Source of the DNA: an uncultured Clostridium sp.
GTDB taxonomy: Bacteria > Bacillota > Clostridia > Lachnospirales > Lachnospiraceae
Assembly (NCBI GenBank): GCA_902464345.1
Contig: CABQJA010000046.1
Coordinates: forward strand, 1-13,892
DNA length: 13,892 bases
Direction: 5' to 3'
A program made the translations under genes and the position numbers. This document shows, piece after piece, positions 5,583 through 13,228 of the stretch (its first letter is position 1; the number at the start of each line of letters is the position of its first letter). The notes beneath the pieces were generated by a model, which did no database searches, was not told where the DNA came from, and saw only the letters and a list, made by a program, of their open reading frames with translations.

Positions 5583-6869
5583 ATGAAGACATATATTAAG
5601 AACGGCCGGGTCATCAATCCGGCAACCAGTCAGGATGACATATATGATGTTGTAATAGATGGAGATCGGGTGCTGCAGGTGGCGAAAGATCTGGAGCCGG
5701 AGGCCGGAGCAGAAGTAATCGATGCAAGCGGAAAATATGTAATGCCGGGCTTTATTGATCTGCATGTGCATTTCAGAGATCCGGGTCTGACCTATAAGGA
5801 AGATATTGAGACCGGGGCGAAGGCGGCCGCCAGGGGTGGTGTCACGACAGTCTGTGCCATGCCGAATACGAAGCCGGTTGTGGATTCCGTAGAGACGCTT
5901 TCTTACATACAGAAGAAGGCAGAGGAGGTTGCTCCGATTCATGTGGAACAATTATCTGCGATCACGATAGGTCAGAACGGTACAGAACTGGTGGATATGA
6001 AGGCCATGGTTGAGCAGGGGGCGATCGCATTTTCTGAGGATGGAAAAAGTGTGATGGATGTGACCCTTTATGCAGAGGCGATGAAGCGGGCGGCAGAGCT
6101 TGACGCAGTAGTAATGGCACACTGTGAGGATAAAGCACTGGTTCGCGGAGGAGTCCTAAATGAAGGCGTGGCATCGAAGAAATTTGGGGTTCCGGGTATT
6201 ACCAATTCGGTAGAAGATATTATTGCAGCAAGAGATATCTTTCTGGCAAATGATTACGGAACAAAGCTTCACTTGTGTCATTGTTCGACCGAAGGCAGTG
6301 TGGAGCTGGTGCGAATGGCGAAGAAGCTGGGCATTTCTGTGACTGCAGAAGTATGTCCGCATCATTTTACACTGACCGATGCAGATATTGATTCTGTAGA
6401 TGCGAATTACAAGATGAACCCGCCGCTCCGGACAGAGAAGGATGTACAGGCATTGATTCGCGGATTGCAGGATGGCACCATGGAGGTGATTTCCACGGAT
6501 CATGCACCACACAGTGCAGAGGAGAAGTCCGGAGACTTTGAACACGCACCGTTTGGAATTGTCGGACTGGAGACCAGTGCTTCTCTTACTTATACTGCAT
6601 TGGTTGCAACCGGCATTCTGACTCCGATGCAGATGGCGGAGAAAATGAGCTATAATCCGGCGAAAGTGATCGGAATCGATCAGGAGCGGGGCAGTATTGA
6701 AGCAGGTAAGCTGGCAGATATCGTAATCTTTGATCCGAATGCAGAGTATGTCGTGGATGTAAATGAGTTTGCATCAAAGGGGAAGAATACACCATATAAT
6801 GGCAAGCTGTTAAAAGGAAAGGTTATGCAGACTATATGCCGGGGCAGAGTCGTATATACTGCAGAGTAG
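5583..6869 (+). CDS. pyrC: Dihydroorotase (type I, PyrC)
   Basis: This encodes 428 residues, normal for bacterial type I dihydroorotases. The enzyme reversibly cyclises N-carbamoyl-L-aspartate to dihydroorotate, the third step of de novo pyrimidine synthesis, in the cytoplasm. The amidohydrolase barrel shows the metal site H61 and H63 (DLHVHFRDPG), D153 (SEDG, the aspartate that takes the place of a carboxylated lysine in this type), H180 (MAHCED), H233 (LCHCSTEG) and catalytic D306 (STDHAPH). Substrate contacts RDPG and MPNT are also present. AAGGAGG lies 6 bases before the ATG. It is separated from pyrF-K-D by three other genes, so the pathway is split. The CPBP gene follows 34 bases later and may share its transcript. 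Confidence 0.96.
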   Translation: MKTYIKNGRVINPATSQDDIYDVVIDGDRVLQVAKDLEPEAGAEVIDASGKYVMPGFIDLHVHFRDPGLTYKEDIETGAKAAARGGVTTVCAMPNTKPVVDSVETLSYIQKKAEEVAPIHVEQLSAITIGQNGTELVDMKAMVEQGAIAFSEDGKSVMDVTLYAEAMKRAAELDAVVMAHCEDKALVRGGVLNEGVASKKFGVPGITNSVEDIIAARDIFLANDYGTKLHLCHCSTEGSVELVRMAKKLGISVTAEVCPHHFTLTDADIDSVDANYKMNPPLRTEKDVQALIRGLQDGTMEVISTDHAPHSAEEKSGDFEHAPFGIVGLETSASLTYTALVATGILTPMQMAEKMSYNPAKVIGIDQERGSIEAGKLADIVIFDPNAEYVVDVNEFASKGKNTPYNGKLLKGKVMQTICRGRVVYTAE

Positions 6870-6903
6870 CGAAGGAAATTAGTGAAAGGAACAGGTACAG
6901 GAA

Positions 6904-7812
6904 ATGAAGATGGGATTTTGGAAACGAACCGGGTGGCTGGCACTTGGCATTATGCCGACGCTGGCAGTGCTGTTTTGGCAGGTGATTGTCAGTACTGTCA
7001 GTCTGGTTGTATATGTGGTATATAATAGTGCAATGTCCGGGGATTCCACGTTCACGATGGAGCGGTATGAGGAGCTGGTTATGAATTTTACCGGCAGTTC
7101 AGCAAATAATGTAAATATGTTTCTGATTTATATCGGATATCAGATTATTTTTGGTTTGTGGTACTGGCTGATGTTTGTCCGGAAAAAGGGCAATGGTGAA
7201 TGGAAGCAGGTCTTGAAGCCACAGCGGATATTGGGCATTATAGGATGTGGACTGGCATTGCAGCTGGGACTCAGCATGGCATTGACGGTATTACTCCCGC
7301 TGTTTCCAAGGCTGCAGGAGAACTATTTTATAGTCATGAATGCACTGGACTCTGAGAGTATTCTGATGATTGTGTGTGTATGCATTTTGGCACCGATCGG
7401 AGAGGAGCTGGTGTTCCGTGGCTTGAGCCTGCGTATTTTGAAGAAGGCATTTCCGTGGTGGTTTGCAGTAGTCCTTCAGGCAGTACTGTTCGGCATATAC
7501 CACCTGAATCCGGTGCAGGGCATCTATGCGACCCTGCTGGGACTGTTGTTAGGATATACGGCTCATCGTTACGGCTCTGTTGTGCCAGGTATCCTGCTTC
7601 ATATGACAATGAACAGCTCCAGCTATCTGATCACATATCTGCTGCCGGCATCGTTAGAGGAGAACATAGCAGCACAGATCATTCTGATGATTGTCGGATT
7701 TGCAGCGGTTGCCGGACTGGCAATCCTATATCTGAGGGGAGTTAAGACCCCGGATCCGGCAGGAGCAGCAGATACTACTGCAGCACCTGTTCAAAATATT
7801 GAATCCAATTAA
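6904..7812 (+). CDS. CPBP family intramembrane metalloprotease
   Basis: This encodes 302 residues with about eight hydrophobic segments, including two before residue 95. The CPBP (Abi/CAAX protease-like) core is clear: EELVFRG with E167, E168 and R172, then FGIYHLNPVQG with H200, then HMTMNS with H233 and N237. These residues form the presumed metal or water-activating site in the membrane. Family members include prenyl-protein endoproteases and bacterial proteins linked to bacteriocin immunity; the substrate here cannot be told. The C-terminal 25 residues are polar and rich in alanine and proline. The start could be ATG 6904 or the ATG at 6910; the AGG-containing site upstream is weak. The 3' end overlaps the convergent dipeptidase gene by 38 bases, so the tail is shared coding sequence. 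Confidence 0.9.
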   Translation: MKMGFWKRTGWLALGIMPTLAVLFWQVIVSTVSLVVYVVYNSAMSGDSTFTMERYEELVMNFTGSSANNVNMFLIYIGYQIIFGLWYWLMFVRKKGNGEWKQVLKPQRILGIIGCGLALQLGLSMALTVLLPLFPRLQENYFIVMNALDSESILMIVCVCILAPIGEELVFRGLSLRILKKAFPWWFAVVLQAVLFGIYHLNPVQGIYATLLGLLLGYTAHRYGSVVPGILLHMTMNSSSYLITYLLPASLEENIAAQIILMIVGFAAVAGLAILYLRGVKTPDPAGAADTTAAPVQNIESN

Positions 7813-8908
7813 GACCAAGCAACCGAAGCACTGTTTGCTCTGACATGCCGCGTTCTAAAAGGCGGGCAGTGAGCAGCAGTGCTTCTTTGTGATTCCGGAG
7901 ATTATCCTCAGGCTCCGGAACTACAGGAGCATATTTTGCACGGGAATAGGAATCACAAAGATCGAATCCAAAGCCGATGTGGGAAGTGCCGGTTACAGAC
8001 TGGATATATTCAATCTGACGGCACAGGGCATCAATCGGCGATTTCTCATAGGATCCGGCGATATATTTGCAGGCATTTAGTCCGGTGATGCCGCCCTGTT
8101 CTGCGAGAATCAGGAGCTGTTCATCTGTCAGATTCCGATAGTTCGGATGGATTGTCCAGGCATTGGAATGGGTAGCAATCATCGGAAGGGTGGCATCCAT
8201 CTCAGGAAGCAGATGAACCAGCTGGTCAAATCCATCATTGTTCAGATGGCTGATATCTAAAAACATATGATGACGGATCAGCTCTTTTATGACCTGTTGT
8301 CCCAGTGGAGTGATCCTGCCTCTGATATCTGTAAACTGTGTGGCACTGCAGCAACCGGTGGCAAGGAGATTCTGACGGCTCCAGGTCAGACCGGCACCTC
8401 GGACACCGGACTGATAGAGGGTGTGAATCCGGTCCGGATGATTTCCGATACAGTCCAGACCTTCCATGTAGAGCAGAATCCCAATCTTATGATGTGCTCG
8501 GACCGCATCGAGATCTTTTCCGGATGTGACCAGACAGAGCTCCTCCGGGGCATCTGCAATCTCCTGTTTCAGCACCCGGATCTGTTCCAATGCATTCTCA
8601 TATCCCTGATCCCAGCGGAGTGCATGCTTTTTCCAAAGAGCCTTCCAGCTGTCATGGATAGAGCTGGCAGCAGATTCCGGCACCAGATGTCTCCAGTTTT
8701 CCGGAAAAAAGACACTGTTTTCAATATAAACAGAAGAAACAATAAGCTGAAAGCCTGCAGACTTCCAGTGATCCAGATAAAGGTGGCGGATGACATCGGT
8801 CTCACCGTGTCTGTGACGGATCAGCAGTTCTCCGGCAAGGTCGTTGTGGGTATCCGTGACCGGCACTTGTCGGTGAAGTTCTTCCGCCAACTTCAGATAA
8901 TGGTTCAT
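7775..8908 (-). CDS. Membrane dipeptidase-type zinc peptidase (family M19)
   Basis: This encodes 377 residues. Family M19 (renal dipeptidase fold) hydrolyses L-Xaa-Xaa dipeptides, often also those with a C-terminal D-residue, using two zinc ions in an amidohydrolase barrel. Metal ligands are visible: H21 and D23 (DTHNDL), bridging E149 (YMEGLD), H221 (DISHLN) and H247 (ATHSNAW). R258 (NYRNLTD) and D316 (GFGFDLCD) match substrate and catalytic positions, and LGLNWIQYFEQV is the usual C-terminal signature. No signal peptide is seen, so it is probably cytoplasmic, likely in peptide scavenging or cell-wall peptide turnover. AAAGGAA precedes the ATG by a normal distance. It is convergent with the CPBP gene and divergent from the C26 hydrolase. 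Confidence 0.93.
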   Translation of the reverse strand: MNHYLKLAEELHRQVPVTDTHNDLAGELLIRHRHGETDVIRHLYLDHWKSAGFQLIVSSVYIENSVFFPENWRHLVPESAASSIHDSWKALWKKHALRWDQGYENALEQIRVLKQEIADAPEELCLVTSGKDLDAVRAHHKIGILLYMEGLDCIGNHPDRIHTLYQSGVRGAGLTWSRQNLLATGCCSATQFTDIRGRITPLGQQVIKELIRHHMFLDISHLNNDGFDQLVHLLPEMDATLPMIATHSNAWTIHPNYRNLTDEQLLILAEQGGITGLNACKYIAGSYEKSPIDALCRQIEYIQSVTGTSHIGFGFDLCDSYSRAKYAPVVPEPEDNLRNHKEALLLTARLLERGMSEQTVLRLLGLNWIQYFEQVLQ

Positions 8909-8941
8909 AGTAATTCCTTTCTGACAGTGTAGCTGTCCTTC

Positions 8942-9019
8942 GAATCAGCTTTCTGATTCACTATATGCAAAAGAAGCTGCATACTTGCGTTTCGGTTATA
9001 GTTTTCATGAAATGTTCAT
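8942..9019. promoter_or_regulatory. Three inverted repeats in the divergent dipeptidase / C26 hydrolase intergenic region
   Basis: The 225-base region 8909-9133 holds perfect repeats GAATCAG-4-CTGATTC (8942-8959), TATGCA-8-TGCATA (8964-8983) and ATGAA-ATG-TTCAT (9007-9019). None is followed by a T-run, so they are better candidates for operators or leader hairpins than terminators. The first two lie in the presumed dipeptidase leader. I cannot define promoters here with confidence. Confidence 0.4.
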
Positions 9020-9133
9020 AGAAATAATATATCGTATACAGACAGGAATGAGAAGTGGATAAGGAAGAAAATAGTCAAAATAGGAGAGGAGTAATCCGCA
9101 GAGTATGGAAAGGGAAAGGACAGGTGGGGAAGT

Positions 9134-9772
9134 TTGAAAGAGATACTAATTGCCGGAGTGCCGGATAAAATCGGAAATTACAGACGGGCGGTCGAAGCAC
9201 TCGGAGCAGTCAGCCGCGGACTTTATACATGTAGTTGGGAGGAAGCGGAAGGCTGCGATGCATTGCTGCTGCCGGGTGGTGGAGATATTGCACCGGAGCT
9301 GTTCGGACAGAAGAATCAGGGGAGCAGAGAGGTGGATGAGATTCTGGATCGTATGCAGTTAAGGATTCTGGATAGTTATATCCGCCGGAAGAAGCCGGTA
9401 CTCGGTATCTGCAAGGGGATGCAGATTATCAACACCTACTATGGCGGCACGATAAAGCAGCATCTGCAAACGGCACATTTCCATGAGTATCGGAACGGAG
9501 ATCAGTATCATATGACGATTGCGAGGAAGGGGAGTATCCTGGAAACGTTATATGGTCTGCGATTTCCGGTGAATTCTGCCCATCATCAGGGAATCGACCG
9601 GCTGGGAGAACATCTGCAGGCAATCCAGTTCGCAGAGGACCGGGTCATAGAGGGGATTGTACATGAGGAGCTGCCGGTGATCGGAGTGCAATGGCATCCG
9701 GAACGCATGCCGGAACCGGACGAAGACTGTGCAGATGGCAGAAGATTGTTGGAATATTGGTTGAAACTTTGA
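9134..9772 (+). CDS. Class I glutamine amidotransferase-like hydrolase (peptidase C26, gamma-glutamyl-GABA hydrolase-like)
   Basis: This encodes 212 residues, somewhat shorter than the roughly 250 of PuuD-type enzymes. The triad is present: C93 in the nucleophile elbow GICKGMQ, and H188 and E190 in QWHPE. LLLPGGGDIAPELFG (45-58) is the oxyanion-region signature of the C26 family. Relatives hydrolyse gamma-glutamyl bonds, for example gamma-glutamyl-GABA in putrescine degradation; the exact substrate here is unknown. The start is TTG at 9134: an in-frame stop at 9092 and no ATG or GTG in between force this choice, with GTGGGGA just upstream. It diverges from a dipeptidase gene and precedes pyrF by 73 bases, so it may be part of a peptide or amino-acid salvage pair, or the first gene of the pyr transcript. 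Confidence 0.88.
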   Translation: MKEILIAGVPDKIGNYRRAVEALGAVSRGLYTCSWEEAEGCDALLLPGGGDIAPELFGQKNQGSREVDEILDRMQLRILDSYIRRKKPVLGICKGMQIINTYYGGTIKQHLQTAHFHEYRNGDQYHMTIARKGSILETLYGLRFPVNSAHHQGIDRLGEHLQAIQFAEDRVIEGIVHEELPVIGVQWHPERMPEPDEDCADGRRLLEYWLKL

Positions 9773-9845
9773 TAGAAAGAAGGTAGAATAGCTAGAGACA
9801 GAAGCGACAGCGAAACTGTGGAAGATAGGAACGGAGGACAAAGAA

Positions 9846-10769
9846 TTGATTAGTAAATTAGTGAACAAGATTGAACAGTTAAATGCACCGATCGTAGTAG
9901 GGCTGGATCCGATGCTTTCTTATGTGCCGGAGCATGTAAAGGCACAGGCATATGAGCAGTATGGAGAGACCCTGGAAGGTGCAGCGGAAGCAATCTGGCA
10001 GTTTAATAAAGCAATTGTAGATGCAACCTGCGATCTGATTCCGGCAGTGAAGCCGCAGATTGCCATGTATGAGCAGTTCGGTGTGGAAGGTGTAAAAGCA
10101 TTCCGGAAGACAGTGGAATATTGTAAGGGTAAAGGACTGGTTGTGATCGGAGATATTAAACGCGGAGATATCGGTTCTACATCCGAGGCATATGCAGTCG
10201 GACATCTGGGAACGGTACAGGTAGGCAGTAAGACTTACGCAGGCTTTGATGAGGATTTTGCAACCGTGAATCCATACCTTGGTTCGGATGGAGTAAAACC
10301 ATTCCTGAAAGTATGCAATGAGTGTGATAAGGGTATTTTTGTTCTGGTAAAGACTTCCAATCCTTCTTCCGGTGAGTTCCAGGATCGGTTAATTGATGGA
10401 GCTCCGTTATATGAATTAGTCGGCAAGAAGGTCGCTGAATGGGGCGAAGAGAGCATGGACGGTGCATACAGCAACGTCGGCTGCGTTGTCGGAGCTACTT
10501 ATCCGGAGATGGGTAAGGTATTAAGAAAGCTGATGCCAAAGACCTATATTCTGGTACCTGGCTATGGTGCACAGGGCGGTAAGGCCGAGGATCTGGTTCA
10601 TTATTTTAATGCAGACGGTCTCGGTGCGATCGTAAATTCTTCCCGTGGTATCATCGCTGCTTATAAGCAGGAGAGATACCGGAAGTTCGGCAGTGAGAAT
10701 TTCGCAGACGCATCCCGTCAGGCAGTGATCGACATGAAGGATGATATTAACGGTGCATTAGGTAAATAG
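9846..10769 (+). CDS. pyrF: Orotidine 5'-phosphate decarboxylase (type 2, PyrF)
   Basis: This encodes 307 residues, the length of the longer type 2 OMP decarboxylases. It converts OMP to UMP, the last step of de novo UMP synthesis. The catalytic segment VIGDIKRGDIGST carries D103, K105 and D108; GLDP (19-22) and VKPQIAMYEQFG (68-79) form the rest of the substrate pocket. A late PGYGAQGG loop and NSSRGI match the phosphate-binding region. The start is TTG at 9846, with GGAGG 8 bases upstream; no better start exists nearby. pyrK follows after 23 bases, so pyrF-pyrK-pyrD form an operon. I see no PyrR-type binding loop in the 73-base leader. Confidence 0.96.
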   Translation: MISKLVNKIEQLNAPIVVGLDPMLSYVPEHVKAQAYEQYGETLEGAAEAIWQFNKAIVDATCDLIPAVKPQIAMYEQFGVEGVKAFRKTVEYCKGKGLVVIGDIKRGDIGSTSEAYAVGHLGTVQVGSKTYAGFDEDFATVNPYLGSDGVKPFLKVCNECDKGIFVLVKTSNPSSGEFQDRLIDGAPLYELVGKKVAEWGEESMDGAYSNVGCVVGATYPEMGKVLRKLMPKTYILVPGYGAQGGKAEDLVHYFNADGLGAIVNSSRGIIAAYKQERYRKFGSENFADASRQAVIDMKDDINGALGK

Positions 10770-10792
10770 AAGATTACAAAGGAGAGAATACT

Positions 10793-11566
10793 ATGTCTAC
10801 AGTCAGAGTGACGGCTACGGTGATTCATCAGGAACCGATCGGAACCGGAATCTACAGTATGCAGTTAAAGGCAGATCAGATTGCAGCACAGGCGAAGGCC
10901 GGGCAGTTTGTGAATCTGTATAGTAAGGATGGAGCGAGATTACTGCCACGTCCGATCAGTCTGTGTGAGATCAATAAGGAGACCGGAACCCTGCGTCTGG
11001 TATACCGGACCGTAGGAAAGGGTACAGAGGAATTCTCACATTTACATGCAGAGGATACGATCGAAGTAATGGGACCGCTGGGAAACGGATTTACACAGAC
11101 CGCCGGAAAGGCAATTCTGATGGGCGGAGGCATTGGGATTCCACCGATGTTAGAGCTGGCGAAGGAGCTTCATCAGGCAGGAAATCCGGTGCAGGTCGTG
11201 TTAGGATATCGGGATGAGACATTTCTGGACGAAGAATTCCGGCCATATGCAGAAGTTTATTATGCCAGCGAGGACGGAAAGCATGGCGTAAAGGGTAATG
11301 TTATGGATGCAATGCGGGAGTATCGGATCACCGGAGACAGGATCTATGCCTGCGGACCGACTCCGATGCTCCGGGCGATCCAGACCTATGCACTGGAGCA
11401 AGGCATAGAGGCACAGCTGTCTCTGGAAGAGAAGATGGCATGTGGCATCGGTGCCTGTCTGGCATGTGTATGCAAATCAAAGGAGACAGATCATCATACG
11501 AATGTGAAGAATAAGAGAATCTGTAAGGACGGACCTGTTTTCTATGCCGGGGAGGTGGAGTTCTGA
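10793..11566 (+). CDS. pyrK: Dihydroorotate dehydrogenase electron-transfer subunit (PyrK)
   Basis: This encodes 257 residues, typical for PyrK. It carries FAD and a [2Fe-2S] cluster and passes electrons from the PyrD 1B flavin to NAD+. The FAD-binding barrel shows PRPISLCEI, the NAD-binding part shows GGGIGIPPMLELAKEL and CGPTPML, and the C-terminal cluster has C217, C222, C225 and C244 (CGIGACLAC ... RICKDG), with an extra C227. The ATG at 10793 has an AAGGAGAG site upstream. The stop overlaps the pyrD start by one base (TGATG), giving translational coupling that suits the equal subunit stoichiometry of the PyrD-PyrK heterotetramer. Confidence 0.96.
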   Translation: MSTVRVTATVIHQEPIGTGIYSMQLKADQIAAQAKAGQFVNLYSKDGARLLPRPISLCEINKETGTLRLVYRTVGKGTEEFSHLHAEDTIEVMGPLGNGFTQTAGKAILMGGGIGIPPMLELAKELHQAGNPVQVVLGYRDETFLDEEFRPYAEVYYASEDGKHGVKGNVMDAMREYRITGDRIYACGPTPMLRAIQTYALEQGIEAQLSLEEKMACGIGACLACVCKSKETDHHTNVKNKRICKDGPVFYAGEVEF

Positions 11567-12468
11567 TGAATACAACAGTAAACATTGCAGGAGTTACATG
11601 GAAGAATCCGGTTACGGTAGCATCCGGTACCTTTGGCTCCGGTGCGGAATACAGTGAACTGGTAGATCTGAACCGTCTGGGTGCAGTGACGACCAAGGGC
11701 GTGGCGAATGTCCCATGGCCGGGGAATCCGACACCGAGAATTGCAGAGACTTATGGCGGAATGATCAATGCCGTTGGATTACAGAATCCGGGAATTGATC
11801 TGTTTGCAAAGCGTGATATTCCGTTCCTGAAGAAATATGATACCAGAATGATTGTAAATGTCTGCGGAAAATCCGAGGCGGATTATGTAGAGGTTGTGGA
11901 ACGGTTGGCGGAAGAGCCGGTGGATATGCTGGAGATCAATGTATCCTGCCCGAATGTAAAGGAAGGCGGTATCGCATTCGGCCAGAATCCGGAAGCCCTT
12001 TATGGAATCACAAAGGCTGTAAAGGCTGTGGCAAAGCAACCGATCATTATGAAATTAAGTCCGAATGTAACGGATATCACAGAGATGGCAAAAGCGGCTG
12101 AGGCAGCCGGTGCGGATGCTCTGTCTCTGATCAATACGATCACCGGAATGAAGATTGATATACACAGACGGACCTTTGCGGTCGCAAATAAGACCGGTGG
12201 TTTATCCGGTCCGGCGATTAAACCGGTAGCAGTCCGAATGGTATATCAGGTAGCACATGCGGTGCAGATACCGATTATCGGTATGGGCGGTATTATGACC
12301 GGTGAGGATGCAATAGAGTTTATTATGGCAGGGGCAACCGCAGTCTCTGTAGGAACCGCGACCTTCCATGATCCGATGGCATCTGTAAAGGTCGTAGAAG
12401 GAATCGAAGCTTATATGAAACAGTATGGCGTAGAAGATATTAATGAGCTGCGTGGAATTGTAGAATAG
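11566..12468 (+). CDS. pyrD: Dihydroorotate dehydrogenase, class 1B catalytic subunit (PyrD)
   Basis: This encodes 300 residues. It oxidises dihydroorotate to orotate with FMN; class 1B enzymes use NAD+ through PyrK. The FMN barrel shows TTKG (K44), NAVGLQNPG (68-76), the catalytic cysteine C128 in NVSCPN (a cysteine base marks class 1, against serine in class 2), MKLSPN (162-167), GGLSGPAIKP (211-220) and GMGGI (239-243). There is no N-terminal membrane helix, as expected for 1B. GGAGGTGGAG at the end of pyrK serves as ribosome binding site. The usual next gene pyrE is absent; a LytTR regulator follows 7 bases later. Confidence 0.96.
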   Translation: MNTTVNIAGVTWKNPVTVASGTFGSGAEYSELVDLNRLGAVTTKGVANVPWPGNPTPRIAETYGGMINAVGLQNPGIDLFAKRDIPFLKKYDTRMIVNVCGKSEADYVEVVERLAEEPVDMLEINVSCPNVKEGGIAFGQNPEALYGITKAVKAVAKQPIIMKLSPNVTDITEMAKAAEAAGADALSLINTITGMKIDIHRRTFAVANKTGGLSGPAIKPVAVRMVYQVAHAVQIPIIGMGGIMTGEDAIEFIMAGATAVSVGTATFHDPMASVKVVEGIEAYMKQYGVEDINELRGIVE

Positions 12469-12475
12469 TAAGAAT

Positions 12476-13228
12476 ATGATAATCAGAAACGATGAATTAC
12501 ATAAATTTCAGATCATGATCTGCGATGATGAAGTGCCATTGCTTGAGAGTCTGGAGAGGGAGCTTCGGAAGGTTCCCGGACTTCAGGAAGCACAGATCCG
12601 GTGTTATACATCCGGACAGATGCTTTTGAAAGCACTGGAGACATCCCTTAGAGAGCAGACGGTCAGTCGGAGATTGGTTGTGTTTTCGGACATAGAAATG
12701 CCGGATCTGGATGGTGTGACAATGGGAAAGCGGTTGCGGGAGCTGGTCCCGGACAGTGTTCTTATTTTTACGACTTCCCATCCGGAGTATGCGATTCATG
12801 GATATGAGGCACGGGCATTCCGTTACCTGTTAAAGCCGGTGGATGCAGGGATGCTTCAGAAGGTGATAGATGAAATACGGGCGGAATGGAACCGGCATCC
12901 ACAACTGCTGCTTCAGGTATCGGATACAAAGCAATTGATCGGGTTAAAGGAGATTCTGTATATCAGTGCGGAGGATAAATACACGATCATCTATACAGAT
13001 AGGGACGCCATTATGGATCGTACCAGTCTGCAGGAGTTTGAGGACGCCCTGAAGGAGTATGGATTTTGCCGGATTCATCGGAAGTACATTGTGAATGTAT
13101 ACCACCACAGAAAAATGATGAAGGGAATGCTGGAATTGAGTAACGGAAAGCAGCTGCCAGTCAGCCGGCGGCGGGAGGCAGAGTACCGGGAACTGCTGAT
13201 GAAACAGATGGAGAAGGAACTGATATAA
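12476..13228 (+). CDS. LytTR-family response regulator
   Basis: This encodes 250 residues. An N-terminal receiver domain (about 12-135) shows the acidic pair D17 and D18, phosphoacceptor D72 (FSDIEMPDLDG), T99/T100 and K120 (LLKPV). A C-terminal LytTR DNA-binding domain (about 144-245) shows FCRIHRKYIVN and LPVSRRREAEYREL. Such regulators (AgrA/LytR type) bind promoter repeats, often in response to peptide or cell-envelope signals. ATG 12476 lies only 7 bases after pyrD and has a poor ribosome binding site; residue 14 (M in IMICDDE) would be an alternative start, also without a clear site. The stop overlaps the start of the downstream membrane protein, its likely sensor. Confidence 0.93.
   Translation: MIIRNDELHKFQIMICDDEVPLLESLERELRKVPGLQEAQIRCYTSGQMLLKALETSLREQTVSRRLVVFSDIEMPDLDGVTMGKRLRELVPDSVLIFTTSHPEYAIHGYEARAFRYLLKPVDAGMLQKVIDEIRAEWNRHPQLLLQVSDTKQLIGLKEILYISAEDKYTIIYTDRDAIMDRTSLQEFEDALKEYGFCRIHRKYIVNVYHHRKMMKGMLELSNGKQLPVSRRREAEYRELLMKQMEKELI

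Noticed and set aside
8267..8932. 221-codon open frame on the plus strand
   Set aside because: It is fully antisense to the M19 dipeptidase, which has intact metal-site motifs; the plus-strand product has no recognisable features.
9773..9845. PyrR attenuator upstream of pyrF
   Set aside because: No conserved PyrR-binding loop and no terminator/antiterminator pair can be seen in these 73 bases.
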